Positions 1 to 8,700 are shown, numbered from the stretch's first letter. The stretch: DNA of 8,861 nucleotides from CAZQSL01 sp964595945 (GCA_964595945.1 CAZQSL010000138.1:1-8861); one strand, 5' to 3'. A program made the numbers and translations. The notes: generated by a model not told the origin, from the sequence alone.

Positions 1-396
1 GACCGTGACTGAAACGATCCCTGCCGTTGCATCGGTTGAGATGCCGCCGAGGTTAACCGTTGAAGTGTTTACAACCTGCAAATTTGAATGACTTGTCAGT
101 GAAACCGCTGGTGCGACAGTATCAACTGTCACGGATGACGACACCGGTAGAGACGCGTTGCCGGAAGTATCCGAACAGGAAACGGCTATCGCGTGCGTGC
201 CGTCTGAAAGCAGGAGAGGGCAGGTTACGGAAGGTAGCGCAACCGTGCATTCAGCGGTGCGGCCGATGCCGTCGACCATAACTGCCACGGAAGCAGGCGA
301 TACGGCTACGTTGTCAGTGAGAGTCGCAGAGATATTCACAGTGGCATTTGTCTGCATCGAACCGCTTACGGGGGCAGATATTGTAACAACTGGTTT
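1..396 (-). repeat. Ig-like A-B unit 3 (cut by window edge)
   Basis: Codes residues 424-555. Domain A begins KPVVTISAPVSGS and has C473-x8-C482 followed by PLLLSDGTHAIAV. The start of domain B, APAVSLTSHSNLQVVNTSTV, closely matches the start of B in unit 2 (DPVVALTSHAEGQTVNTATV). The unit runs off the left edge, so more repeats may follow. Confidence 0.65.
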
Positions 397-1665
397 CGTG
401 ACATCAGGCGGCGCGTACGAGATATGTCTGATTATGGTCGAAACATGTCCGATGTTATCAGCCGATGAGATGGTCAGAGTATTTGAGCCTGCCAACAGGG
501 AGAAATTGGTTAATGTCCATGTCTTCACGCTGTCTGCACCAAGATTCGCGTTGACTCCGTTTACGGTAACATAAGCAATGCCCGTCACCGTATCGGTAGC
601 GGAGCCTGCGAGATCGACTGTTGCCGTGTTTACAGTCTGGCCTTCGGCATGACTTGTGAGAGCGACGACAGGGTCGGCGGTGTCGATGTAAAAGCCGATA
701 GCTTTGGAAGCTCCGTGCGCGGGAGTTGCAGTGTCAACCGTGTTGATGGCTATTCCATAAGAGCCTTCTGCAAGAGTCAGAGGACATGTCACGGACGTCG
801 TGTTTATCGTGCATGAGCCCGTTACATCGACTACTTTTGAGGCGTCGGCGGGATTTGCAAGGTCGAACGTGTATACTTTTGTGTCTGATATCTTAATGCC
901 AACATCGTCCCACAGCGTCGCAGTCAGAGTGAAGCTGTTGAAGGTAAAAACCGCACCGTTGGGCGGATTAGTGATCGTCACTATCGGTGCCGTCGTGTCA
1001 ACAGGAGTGCGTGTGACGGTTATGCCGCTTGTTCCAATATTCCCGGCCTTGTCTGTCACTGTTGCCGTTATCGTGTTCGGCCCCATCACAAGAGGCACGG
1101 CAGTAGCCTTATATGTGTTGCCGCCGACGAGCGTGGCGTTTATTCCGTTAACGCTTAGTGTATTTATGGTAATCGCGCCATACGGCGGATCAATGGCCAG
1201 AAATGTAACATTGATGGACGCATCTGAAGTAGTCGATCCGTCAGGTATGGAAAAAGCGGAAATCAGGGGAGCTGTTTTGTCGGTGATGAAACTGTTGATG
1301 CCATAGATGGCGCTCGATGCATCAGGAAATGAGCACTGAGCTGCATAAGTATACTGTCCTTCTGCCGCAAAATTCAGGTTGCAAGTAGCAACGTTGCCAG
1401 CTACGATGCACTGACCGATGCGGTCGGTCGGGTTGTCGAAATAACTTCCACCCGGATCGTCGATCATAAAAAGGATGGAATTTGCCGTCTGCCCGCCGGT
1501 ATGGCTGCATGTGATGGTGGCACTCACTGCTCCCTGCGTGAAACCGGAGGTAAGCTCGCCTGACATAACAGAGATGGATGCAGGCCCCGCTGCATGCGAA
1601 ATGCCGCAGCACACAAGCACTATCAATATTGCTGTGATGTATAAAAGAAGCCTTCTTTTTACCAT
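1..1665 (-). CDS. Exported Ig-like repeat protein (3' end outside window)
   Basis: ATG at 1665 opens a frame with no stop through the left edge: 555 codons, incomplete. MVKRRLLLYITAILIVLVCC is a clear signal peptide, with cleavage probably after SHA25. A lipoprotein is unlikely because no proper lipobox precedes the cysteines. After cleavage the chain is made of Ig-like domains of about 95-100 residues joined by linkers such as DTTAP and DVTKP. Two domain types alternate. Type A has a C-x8-C pair (C86/C95, C285/C294, C473/C482). Type B has VNGxNAxL (172-179, 368-375) and a DxxGN/DNIG turn. Such proteins are normally extended surface stalks or adhesins. No binding domain, LPXTG signal or secretion tail is visible, and one could lie in the missing C-terminus. 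The gene overlaps the barrel gene by 7 nt, so display or anchoring by the barrel is a reasonable inference. Confidence 0.88.
   Translation of the reverse strand, partial: MVKRRLLLYITAILIVLVCCGISHAAGPASISVMSGELTSGFTQGAVSATITCSHTGGQTANSILFMIDDPGGSYFDNPTDRIGQCIVAGNVATCNLNFAAEGQYTYAAQCSFPDASSAIYGINSFITDKTAPLISAFSIPDGSTTSDASINVTFLAIDPPYGAITINTLSVNGINATLVGGNTYKATAVPLVMGPNTITATVTDKAGNIGTSGITVTRTPVDTTAPIVTITNPPNGAVFTFNSFTLTATLWDDVGIKISDTKVYTFDLANPADASKVVDVTGSCTINTTSVTCPLTLAEGSYGIAINTVDTATPAHGASKAIGFYIDTADPVVALTSHAEGQTVNTATVDLAGSATDTVTGIAYVTVNGVNANLGADSVKTWTLTNFSLLAGSNTLTISSADNIGHVSTIIRHISYAPPDVTKPVVTISAPVSGSMQTNATVNISATLTDNVAVSPASVAVMVDGIGRTAECTVALPSVTCPLLLSDGTHAIAVSCSDTSGNASLPVSSSVTVDTVAPAVSLTSHSNLQVVNTSTVNLGGISTDATAGIVSVTV
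397..996 (-). repeat. Ig-like A-B unit 2
   Basis: Codes residues 224-423. Domain A begins TTAPIVTITNPPNG and has C285-x8-C294 followed by PLTLAEGSYGIAI. Domain B begins TADPVVALTSHAEGQTVNT and has TVNGVNANL and SADNIG. Length is about 200 residues, close to unit 1 (198). Confidence 0.65.
997..1590 (-). repeat. Ig-like A-B unit 1
   Basis: Codes residues 26-223. Domain A (26-128) has C86-x8-C95 followed by NLNF, and extra cysteines C53 and C111. Domain B (129-223) begins TDKTAPLISAF and has SVNGINATL and TDKAGN. This is the most diverged unit, as expected for the N-terminal end of a repeat array. Confidence 0.6.
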
Positions 1666-4487
1666 GTGCCTTTTCTCTCGACAATTATTTCAAAACTCGT
1701 GTCTGTCCTGTCGGCAGCATGCGCGAGTGAATCCGTGTGGCGCTCGCTTCTGTATCCAAGCCGGAATGTGGTTTTATCAAAAATATCTTCATTGAGGTCT
1801 GCCGTCGAAACTGTCGTTCTTGAGGCATATCCGCCGGTTTGACGTGTTTTTTCGTGTGAAAGGCGCCAATATGATGTTCCGATAAATGGAATCTCGAAAA
1901 TGGTCTTAACCCGTCGTTCGCCGTTTGTGATATTTGACTGTCCATCGGTAAGCTGACGGTTTTTTCGCCGGCTTATCTCAAACGTGAATTGCCTGTCTTC
2001 CCAGAAGGGTGGCAGCGATGCACTTACTGTGGAATTCGTATTGCTGCTGACGCTGTTTGTATGGACATCGTTTGAAACAAGGCGCATAACTGTTTTACCA
2101 TTCATTTGCCGAATGAAAAAGGTGGTATTTTTGCCGCCGATACGTTTTGTACCGTTCAGACTGTATGTATCGTTGGCAGTCCGCTGAGTCTGGGCCGTAC
2201 GCTGTGAATCAAGAAGATATCTTTGCGCCTGCACATAAATGCTTTTTCCAATTGTTCGCCGCATGTCGAATGAACGGGTCGTTCGATATAGGGCGCCATC
2301 ATACGGCCGGTCGACATATCTTCCGGTGGTGGCTGAAAATATTGTTTTACTGTCCGGTTGATACTGAATATGCATCTGATCCTCGACGCTGCCGGTGTTT
2401 TTGAATGTGACTGCTGTTGATGTGGCGGTCTCGAAACTTGATTGGTCAGTTTTTGCGTGAGTTGCCGACATGGTGAGCCGCCGCGAAACTGCATAGTTGA
2501 CAGAAAGTGACAGCCCGGATTTATCAGTATCACGATCGCCTGCCGTGGAACATGTTTTGCTGTTGCCGGATGAATAAGTGGCATCATAACGCATGCCCTT
2601 TACCGGCATGCCCGCCGCCTTTAATTCGGCCGCCCGGGTTGTTGTCCGTGCATCAGCACCGTTTCGCAGGTCGCTGCTTTTATCATTACCGGCTTTCAGA
2701 GAGTAACGATTTTTGGCTTTCGGTTTCGCAAACTCGGCAGCCAGTTGATAACTGTCGGTATCGACGCAGTACATGCAGAGTGAAAGGTTGTCTTTAGTGC
2801 TACCGGTCGAAATTGATAGTGTCGTTTTGAGGCTTCCTGTGCTGTAATCAGTCTGAACACGAGTCTGTTTCACTCGTTTATTCACGCCAGAGGCCCGGCT
2901 TATGACAGACTTGTCATCAGTGCTTGAAAATGACGCGGCCAGCTTCCTGCCGGATTTCCATGATATGGAGTTCGAGAGATTGCGCAGATTATTTCCGCGA
3001 TCCGAGCCAATCAGCATGAAATTGGCATCACGCACGTCTGCTTTCGATGACAGAGTAAACCCGCTGGATTTCGTTTCGAGCGACATTATTGCCGCCGTTC
3101 CGTCAACTCCATCTCCAGCAGCAAACAGCCCGGACTCAGGTTTGTATCTGTATGTCACCGTGATCACATCAAGCGGTGACAGCGTAGTGAATGTTCCCAT
3201 CAGCCTCAACCACCCATATGTACGGTCGAGGTAATAATCCCTTCCATAAACTAAAAGGACGCCATTTATCGCTACTTCTTCGGATCCTTCGACGATGGGC
3301 AGAAAGTTTGTATCAAGCAGATATGGACCGAGCGGGTTCTTGTCTGATGCCGTCGAATCACTTATCGTGAACTTCGCACTTGCAAAATTACCCTCATCCG
3401 AAGTTCTGGCTCCCGAACTGCTCGCGACTTCCATTCCGATTTTTGTATCGCTCCCAATAGTGACAACCGCGTTTGTTCCCACGACACGTTGCTGACTTTT
3501 CGTTGTAACAATCCGTGATCGAAATATTTCGTTATTAAACGTTTCATCCGACAGCCATGTGGCTCCGAAATCACTCAGTGTCATGCCACCTGATTTTGAT
3601 TTCTGGATGCTGCCGTTTTTTTGCTTGATGCTGAACCCCGTGAATCTGCCGGCCTTTGCTCCAGCTGAGCCGGTCGCTTCATATTCAATGACGACACGTT
3701 CGGACATCATAAGCTGCCTGCTGAATGTCACATCACCAGTCGTGTAATTCACCGTATATTCGCTGCCACGCGAGATCTTTTCGCCCTCTATCCACACCCG
3801 TTCGCTGTCAGGCACGATTCCCGAGTCCTGCACACGGTAAGGCCCTGCCGCACCATTTCCGAAAAAGACATACTTTTTCCTGTCAGGAAGCCGCAAGAAA
3901 TTCAGAGCGGAAACGGACACCCGCCCAGCATCCAGTCCCGTCCATACTCCGGTTATCATATAGTCCCTTGCCTTGTCCTCTTCTTCGAACATATCTCTCA
4001 TGTCAGCGAAATTTTCAGTGCCATATAATGACTGCCTGCCAGTTGCCGGGAATGCATTCGATACGCTTCCGCCGGAACTTCCCGTGTTCACTTCAAGCGA
4101 CGACTCCCTGAGCATAAGCTTGATTCCGGTTACGGATTTATTACCAGTCGAATCAAGCCCCTTCGATGATACCGAAAACCTTGTCAGTGTCCCCGTGCCA
4201 AGTTCGAAACTCACTTCACCAGGCTGCCTCTTTTCACTTTTCACTGCATCCGTATTGTCTGCCGCATCCAGAACTTCCGAATAATTTTCTCCTACCGCTT
4301 CGTCTTTCTGCCCGTTCTGCGATGCTACATTATTAACACGCTGCTCCGTTATCAGCAGTTGCTTTCGGACACCTGCATCATCACTTGCGAGTGATTTGCC
4401 GTATGCGAAAGTCATGAATGCGGCAACGAGAAGCACTGTCAGAAGTGAATTCCAAATATTATTTGTGAACGTTTTCTCAATTCGCAT
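1659..4487 (-). CDS. Probable outer-membrane beta-barrel protein with duplicated 'GPY' surface-protein motif
   Basis: 942 residues. A signal peptide is likely: NNIWNSLLTVLLVAAFMTFAYG, cleavage near SLA34. Residues 36-90 are polar, a probable linker. Residues 90-200 look like a beta-rich N-terminal domain. Two related segments follow, 215-272 and 387-451, each opening with GPY and carrying a pattern like G..Y.....G...F and ending in an aromatic strand. From about residue 455 on, the chain is a long run of alternating polar and hydrophobic strands rich in Ser, Thr, Arg and Tyr with short turns, typical of a large barrel. It ends in Trp (ERKGTW), and outer-membrane barrels usually end in an aromatic residue. 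No TonB box or plug domain was seen. Only three cysteines follow the signal peptide, two as CMYC (571-574). The gene starts 21 nt after the transglutaminase-like gene and overlaps the Ig-repeat gene by 7 nt. It could be an anchor or export pore for its neighbours. Barrel nature is likely; substrate unknown. Confidence 0.85.
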   Translation of the reverse strand: MRIEKTFTNNIWNSLLTVLLVAAFMTFAYGKSLASDDAGVRKQLLITEQRVNNVASQNGQKDEAVGENYSEVLDAADNTDAVKSEKRQPGEVSFELGTGTLTRFSVSSKGLDSTGNKSVTGIKLMLRESSLEVNTGSSGGSVSNAFPATGRQSLYGTENFADMRDMFEEEDKARDYMITGVWTGLDAGRVSVSALNFLRLPDRKKYVFFGNGAAGPYRVQDSGIVPDSERVWIEGEKISRGSEYTVNYTTGDVTFSRQLMMSERVVIEYEATGSAGAKAGRFTGFSIKQKNGSIQKSKSGGMTLSDFGATWLSDETFNNEIFRSRIVTTKSQQRVVGTNAVVTIGSDTKIGMEVASSSGARTSDEGNFASAKFTISDSTASDKNPLGPYLLDTNFLPIVEGSEEVAINGVLLVYGRDYYLDRTYGWLRLMGTFTTLSPLDVITVTYRYKPESGLFAAGDGVDGTAAIMSLETKSSGFTLSSKADVRDANFMLIGSDRGNNLRNLSNSISWKSGRKLAASFSSTDDKSVISRASGVNKRVKQTRVQTDYSTGSLKTTLSISTGSTKDNLSLCMYCVDTDSYQLAAEFAKPKAKNRYSLKAGNDKSSDLRNGADARTTTRAAELKAAGMPVKGMRYDATYSSGNSKTCSTAGDRDTDKSGLSLSVNYAVSRRLTMSATHAKTDQSSFETATSTAVTFKNTGSVEDQMHIQYQPDSKTIFSATTGRYVDRPYDGALYRTTRSFDMRRTIGKSIYVQAQRYLLDSQRTAQTQRTANDTYSLNGTKRIGGKNTTFFIRQMNGKTVMRLVSNDVHTNSVSSNTNSTVSASLPPFWEDRQFTFEISRRKNRQLTDGQSNITNGERRVKTIFEIPFIGTSYWRLSHEKTRQTGGYASRTTVSTADLNEDIFDKTTFRLGYRSERHTDSLAHAADRTDTSFEIIVERKGTW
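1669..1679 (-). promoter_or_regulatory. Probable ribosome binding site for the Ig-repeat gene
   Basis: Inside the last codons of the barrel gene the minus strand reads GAGAGAAAAGG. GAGAG lies 9 nt from ATG 1665, a good Shine-Dalgarno distance; AAGG lies only 3 nt away. Together with the overlapping stop (ATGGTAA, 1665-1659), this points to translational coupling from the barrel gene. Confidence 0.5.
3135..3329 (-). repeat. GPY motif segment, copy 2 (protein-level repeat)
   Basis: Codes residues 387-451. It opens with GPYLLDTNFLPIVEGSEEV, then INGVLLVYGRDYYLD, then YGWLRLMG, and ends with ITVTYRYKPE. It matches copy 1 in order and spacing of G, Y and aromatic positions but is well diverged, so the duplication is old. 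The barrel-like region starts directly after it. Confidence 0.6.
3672..3845 (-). repeat. GPY motif segment, copy 1 (protein-level repeat)
   Basis: Codes residues 215-272 of the barrel protein. It opens with GPYRVQDSGIVPDSERVWIEG, continues G..Y.V.Y..G.VTF, and closes with RVVIEYEA. The pattern (something like GSE.V.LDG..L..G.DY..DY..G.I.F) recurs in large bacterial outer-membrane and surface proteins, where I know it as an unnamed beta motif. The later copy begins 516 nt further along the gene. Confidence 0.6.
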
Positions 4488-4493
4488 GCATGC
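4484..4493. other. Perfect 10-bp palindrome GCATGCATGC over a start codon
   Basis: GCATGCATGC spans the start of the barrel gene and offers two overlapping ATGs on the minus strand. ATG at 4487 opens the 942-codon frame. ATG at 4491 is out of frame and meets TGA after four codons (MHAN). No strong Shine-Dalgarno is visible; the best is CGGA about 9 nt before ATG 4487. The gene may rely on coupling to translation of the gene before it. The palindrome may be chance. Confidence 0.45.
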
Positions 4494-4508
4494 AATCCGA
4501 TTTCGGTA

Positions 4509-5762
4509 CTATTTCAGATTCGTAAAAAAGGGGGCTTTAGAAAGCACAAGAAATTCAACGCCATACAGCGGCGAATCCGTTTTATTGGCGTTCGTTATCA
4601 ATCCCGTCGCCGGGTCATACCACATGGCTTCAGGAATATCTTTCTGCACGGGGATGTAAACGGCATAATGATCGAAGAACGTTGGGTCGGGCAGCATCTT
4701 CGCGCGCGGTGTTCTATCCGCAGAACTGAAAAGAGCCGGATAGGCCTCGACGTCAGCAAGCCGCAACATGCCCGTCACTACTGTCGAAATATCGCCGTCG
4801 TCGCCGAACCCGGATTCATACACCTGCCGGGCCGGATCAGGCCTGAACGGTTTTACTTCTCGTGTATTGAACCCCGGTTTATATGTGACTCTGCCTGCAA
4901 TCACCCGTGCAAGATACTCTACAATAAATCTTCTGTTCGGCACCTTGTCCTTGGCCTCATACACATCGCTTCTTATCACTGAATTGACATCAAGTGCTGC
5001 ATCGTCAAAACGCCGGTTGATAAATTCTTTAACATCAGCCAGTTTTTTAGCTGTGGAAACATGAACGTAATTCACAGTCTTATTGTCTTTTGCAGGTCCT
5101 GCTTTCCATGCATATTTTACGCTGTCCTTGAGCTTCGAAATTGACGGGCTGCCGAACCCAGAAAATTCATAGTATAGTCTTTTGTCATTTGGCACATTCA
5201 GCACAAGTGTCTGGCTGACCGGTGTGGTTCCCAATTCTTTTTCACCAGAAAAATATAGCCAGATATTGCCGCCGTAATCAGCGATATTGCTTTCTCTGGA
5301 GTAAACAATAACGAACCCAGCTCCCTGCATACTTTCAATTTTTGGCAGAGATATGGCTGTTTGAGGAATTTTGCCGTCAGCCAGCCCTTTCAGACTTGCA
5401 TCAAATGCTTTATCGTAAAATGCCGTCGCATCTTTTCTGGTTTCTTTTCCTCCCGAATAGGAAACGTAATATGCTTTTTCGATACGCATCTTTTCACTTG
5501 AAGGATTTATCACAAGAGAAAGCAAAGTTGCCGCTGACTGTAACTTCCCATATTCAATCTCCGTTATTTCTGTCAGCAATCCTTCTCGGCTCACCGTGAC
5601 GCGGCGCTCAAAACGTTTTACTTCCGCAGTTTTGTTTGAGGTATTGTCAGCAGCTTCTACGAAACAGGAGATTCCACAACAGCCAATTACCAATGCTGTG
5701 CACATCCACAGTATCGCATGATGAGTTTTTTTCGTGGTGCCCGAAATTTTCTTGCGTTTCAT
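4509..5762 (-). CDS. Exported DUF3857/transglutaminase-like protein lacking the catalytic cysteine
   Basis: 417 residues from ATG 5762 (MKRKKISG). A signal peptide is clear: basic start, hydrophobic core (about 17-34), cleavage probably after VEA37, so the protein should be periplasmic. Residues 48-235 resemble the DUF3857 beta domain (RRVTVSREGLLTEITEIEYG; ISLPKIESMQGAGFVIVYS). Residues 240-395 resemble the transglutaminase-like domain that usually follows it. Family members carry a GxGDCxD motif with the nucleophilic Cys; here residues 318-324 read GFGDDGD, so Cys is Asp322. The later catalytic positions appear kept: His365 (FFDHYAVYIP) and Asp383 (MWYDPATG). All four cysteines lie in the signal peptide, so the mature protein has none and cannot be a thiol enzyme. 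A binding, scaffolding or assembly role is inferred. It is shorter than the usual DUF3857 proteins of about 600 residues or more. It ends 21 nt before the barrel gene, suggesting joint work at the outer membrane. The fold assignment is by motif recognition only. Confidence 0.85.
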   Translation of the reverse strand: MKRKKISGTTKKTHHAILWMCTALVIGCCGISCFVEAADNTSNKTAEVKRFERRVTVSREGLLTEITEIEYGKLQSAATLLSLVINPSSEKMRIEKAYYVSYSGGKETRKDATAFYDKAFDASLKGLADGKIPQTAISLPKIESMQGAGFVIVYSRESNIADYGGNIWLYFSGEKELGTTPVSQTLVLNVPNDKRLYYEFSGFGSPSISKLKDSVKYAWKAGPAKDNKTVNYVHVSTAKKLADVKEFINRRFDDAALDVNSVIRSDVYEAKDKVPNRRFIVEYLARVIAGRVTYKPGFNTREVKPFRPDPARQVYESGFGDDGDISTVVTGMLRLADVEAYPALFSSADRTPRAKMLPDPTFFDHYAVYIPVQKDIPEAMWYDPATGLITNANKTDSPLYGVEFLVLSKAPFFTNLK

Positions 5763-5767
5763 GATTA

Positions 5768-5772
5768 TCCCG
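5768..5772 (-). promoter_or_regulatory. Probable ribosome binding site for the transglutaminase-like gene
   Basis: The minus strand reads CGGGA, then a 5-nt spacer (TAATC), then ATG at 5762. It sits between the upstream TGA (5776-5774) and the start codon. It supports the start at 5762 over the upstream in-frame ATG at 5846, which would overlap the previous gene by 73 nt and place 28 extra residues before the signal peptide. Confidence 0.5.
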
Positions 5773-5773
5773 T

Positions 5774-8700
5774 TCACTTTGTCTCGCAACTGCCGCTGCA
5801 CGTATTCGGCGATGATATGGATGTCCCCACAAATGGCACGACGCACGCAAACTTGGTCGGCGCACTCAGTCCGGCGCTGCTTCTCGTATAAACGTAATAG
5901 AAGTAAGTCTTGCCGGTTTCGTTTAGAGTGTCATCCAAAAGCAGTTTTCGATAAGGAATATCCAACCGATAATTATACTTCACCGGCCTAAGTTTGACCG
6001 TATTTCCAACTGTCTCACCCTTTGCGATTCTCCCGGCCGGATCGCTGACATCCTCGCCGATGGAGCGGTAAATATCGTAGCTGTATCTGTTGTAATCAGT
6101 TTCTCTGATAGAAGGCGGGGCCCATACGATCCTGCACGTATTCGTTGCATTTCCCACCGGGCAAAATCCCTCGACACGGCCTGATTCCGTTTCATTGCCG
6201 GAACACACTGCCTTAACCGGTAGCGGCCTGTCTGGCACACCCTCGGCAAATGTTATCGTGCTCTCGTGTACTGGTGTAGGATAATAATTTATCCCTGGCA
6301 GGTTATCTACCGATTTTGCAGCATCACCCGTTGGACACCTGTTGTTGAATGCCATGTCAAGACTGCAACTGTTGAAGTCGTTAACGACTGAGAAGTAGTA
6401 TGAAATCGGCTGCGAAGAAGTATTCATGTCCATCATATCGCGTATCTCAGCGCTGAATTTCCAGCTGTTCGCATTTTCCGTAAAAGTCATTTCGGATGCA
6501 GTCATTCTAAGATTACTGTTTCTATGACACGCTTCAAGCGCAAGCTCGTGCATCGGCCATTCCTGCGCGTTGCACGAGTATACCGAGTTTCCACAGTTGA
6601 ATGAACTGCTAGTGAAGTACATGCTGTCATCATTCATCCATCTGTTCTGTTTGCTGACACAGTCAATATCATATTCAGCATACTTCATACCCAATACGGA
6701 TTCATAATAGCCCGCTACAGGCTTAAGAAATGAGAAAAGCCGTGCCCCTTCAAGCGTTTTCACAGGATTGCCATAGGTGTTTGCTGCATTATGAGGCTTG
6801 ACTCCAACAAGTAGATACCTCTGGCTGTTAGGTAGAGTGGTATTGGTGAAGAAATTAATCGTCCCGGAGAATGATCCATTTGCGCGTGGTTCAAAATACA
6901 TGTTCTTAATATCATTTCCGGGCGGGAAAGAGTACTTGTGCACGTCCATGTAATATCCATCATGTGGCGTGACGTTGCATGATGATGTAAATGTATACTT
7001 TTCTTTTTTGTCGTCCGTGTCAATTCGAGGAGGCGGATATCTATCAATTGTTTTACTGAATTCACATGTATAGTTTCCGTACCTGTTTGAATAGGCCGTC
7101 GAATAACTCTCTACGCCATCATCTTGCCCGCGAGTCTCATTGCCACGCGCCTGCTTGTATTCTGAATAACTCAAATCCAGATATGGGTCCTGTATGTCCG
7201 CACCGCATTCCAGGTCACTGTTTTCGCATAATGCATACTTCAGTGGCAATTCTCCGTCGAAATCTTCAGTAGCATAATTTCCCGTTTCATCAACGGCAGT
7301 GACCGCATACCTGAAATCCGCCCCAGAAACTGCTCCTTTACGCTTAAGCTCGGGCCAAGGGATTATTCCTTCCCAGGAGCCGTCCTGCATTTTATAAAGC
7401 GACACCTTTCCGCGACCGCCACCCGTTTCATTCGAGGTGATATCGTACGTCGCGTACACGCTTAATATCCTCGCCGATTCCTGCGTTCCTCCAATCATTG
7501 TCTTGATCTTCGGGTTATCAATCCCGTATGTTGTAAGGTAGCCATCCTTTCGACAGGTAGTGCTTGTGCTATTCGCATTTGCACACACCGGCGCTGGACT
7601 ATATAATACAGAACCCTTTATATCCGTACACCTGATTTTTATACTCTGCCCCGTATTGCCACCGGTTAGCTCACACCTCCCAAGCTCGGGCAACGTGTTG
7701 TAGAAATTATTGATCATGTTGCCAACCATGCCCTTGTTTGCGTTCTCGTATGTGAGTGTAACTGATAAGCTGCCGATACCAATCCCCATTACGAGTGTAA
7801 GAAAGAAAGGTGGCGAAACAGAACAGAATCCAGCTTCATCACATGAAACCCCCCAAGTAAATAACGATAAGGAATTGTACAAAGCTGATACCGCGGATCC
7901 GCCAACAGCACGCATCATTACCCCATAATCAGTGTTTACGAAAAGGGCAAATAAGAAATCCCCAACGAAACCTTCGGGATATTGCCCGCGTATTGCCTCA
8001 ATTTCAATTTGAGAATAACCTAACGCCGATAAATAGTTTTTATAGTTAATCGTTGTAAGAGTATAGCTATATCCGGTATTCACAAGTTGATCTTGAATAG
8101 TAGATACTTCAGCGTCGGTACAAGGAAAAGCGCCATTGCAATATTGACTAATAATAGAATTAGCCGCTTTTAGTCGCTCATCATAATTTTCCAATGAAGC
8201 TGTTATTCCAATACCGATCAAGTACATTTCCTGCTGGGGTGTATTAATCTGCTCTATTGTAAGAGGAGGAACTGTGAAGTGTTCTGAATTGCCAATTATT
8301 GGAAGCAGCGGAAAATGTCCCCCTATAGTGAACTTCCCCCCATAATTTCCTTTTTGGAGGAAATTTTCTTCATAATAACGAGTGATGTTTATCCGGCTTA
8401 ACGAAAACAGCATTTCGTAAAAAGCATTGCTATCAATTCTACTAACTTCGAATCCGTCATCTGATAGAATAGTTTGAGGAATGATGTGATCTGCATAGTT
8501 AACGATCGATTTTGTTGCGTTGCTCATCATATTTGAAATTGATATTTCCTCATTAGTTTTCAGCATGGATTTGTCGATAGTGGTATATTCAATACTCTCT
8601 TTTATGTAGTCAAATGCAACACTAGAACAGTTGTCGTGTGCGGCAAGATTATTGTATAAGTCATCTTTAAATGATATATTAAAATACTCAGTCCGACTTC

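Noticed and set aside
800..1306. A 168-codon plus-strand open frame, and several other plus-strand frames of 60-140 codons
   Set aside because: All lie antisense to intact minus-strand genes with signal peptides and recognisable domains, and have no ribosome sites, neighbours or domains of their own.
1594..1665. Lipoprotein signal in the Ig-repeat protein (cysteines 19-20)
   Set aside because: The residues before the cysteines (VLV) do not fit a lipobox, and a normal signal peptidase I site (SHA25) follows.
1322..1684. Minus-strand 120-codon frame at the start of the Ig-repeat gene
   Set aside because: It is a shadow in another frame of the signal peptide and first Ig-like domain; the frame from ATG 1665 continues for 555 codons with repeat structure.
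4488..4511. Stop-codon readthrough fusing the transglutaminase-like and barrel proteins (TAG in the same frame)
   Set aside because: The barrel protein has its own signal peptide immediately after its ATG, so two separate exported proteins are much simpler.
4509..5762. Broken gene explanation for the missing catalytic Cys
   Set aside because: The frame is complete, spacing to neighbours is tight, and the other catalytic positions and the signal peptide are intact; loss of a single Cys without other decay fits a changed role better.
4509..5846. Longer start (ATG 5846) for the transglutaminase-like gene
   Set aside because: It overlaps the preceding gene by 73 nt and puts 28 non-signal residues before a proper signal peptide; ATG 5762 has a ribosome site and the signal peptide.
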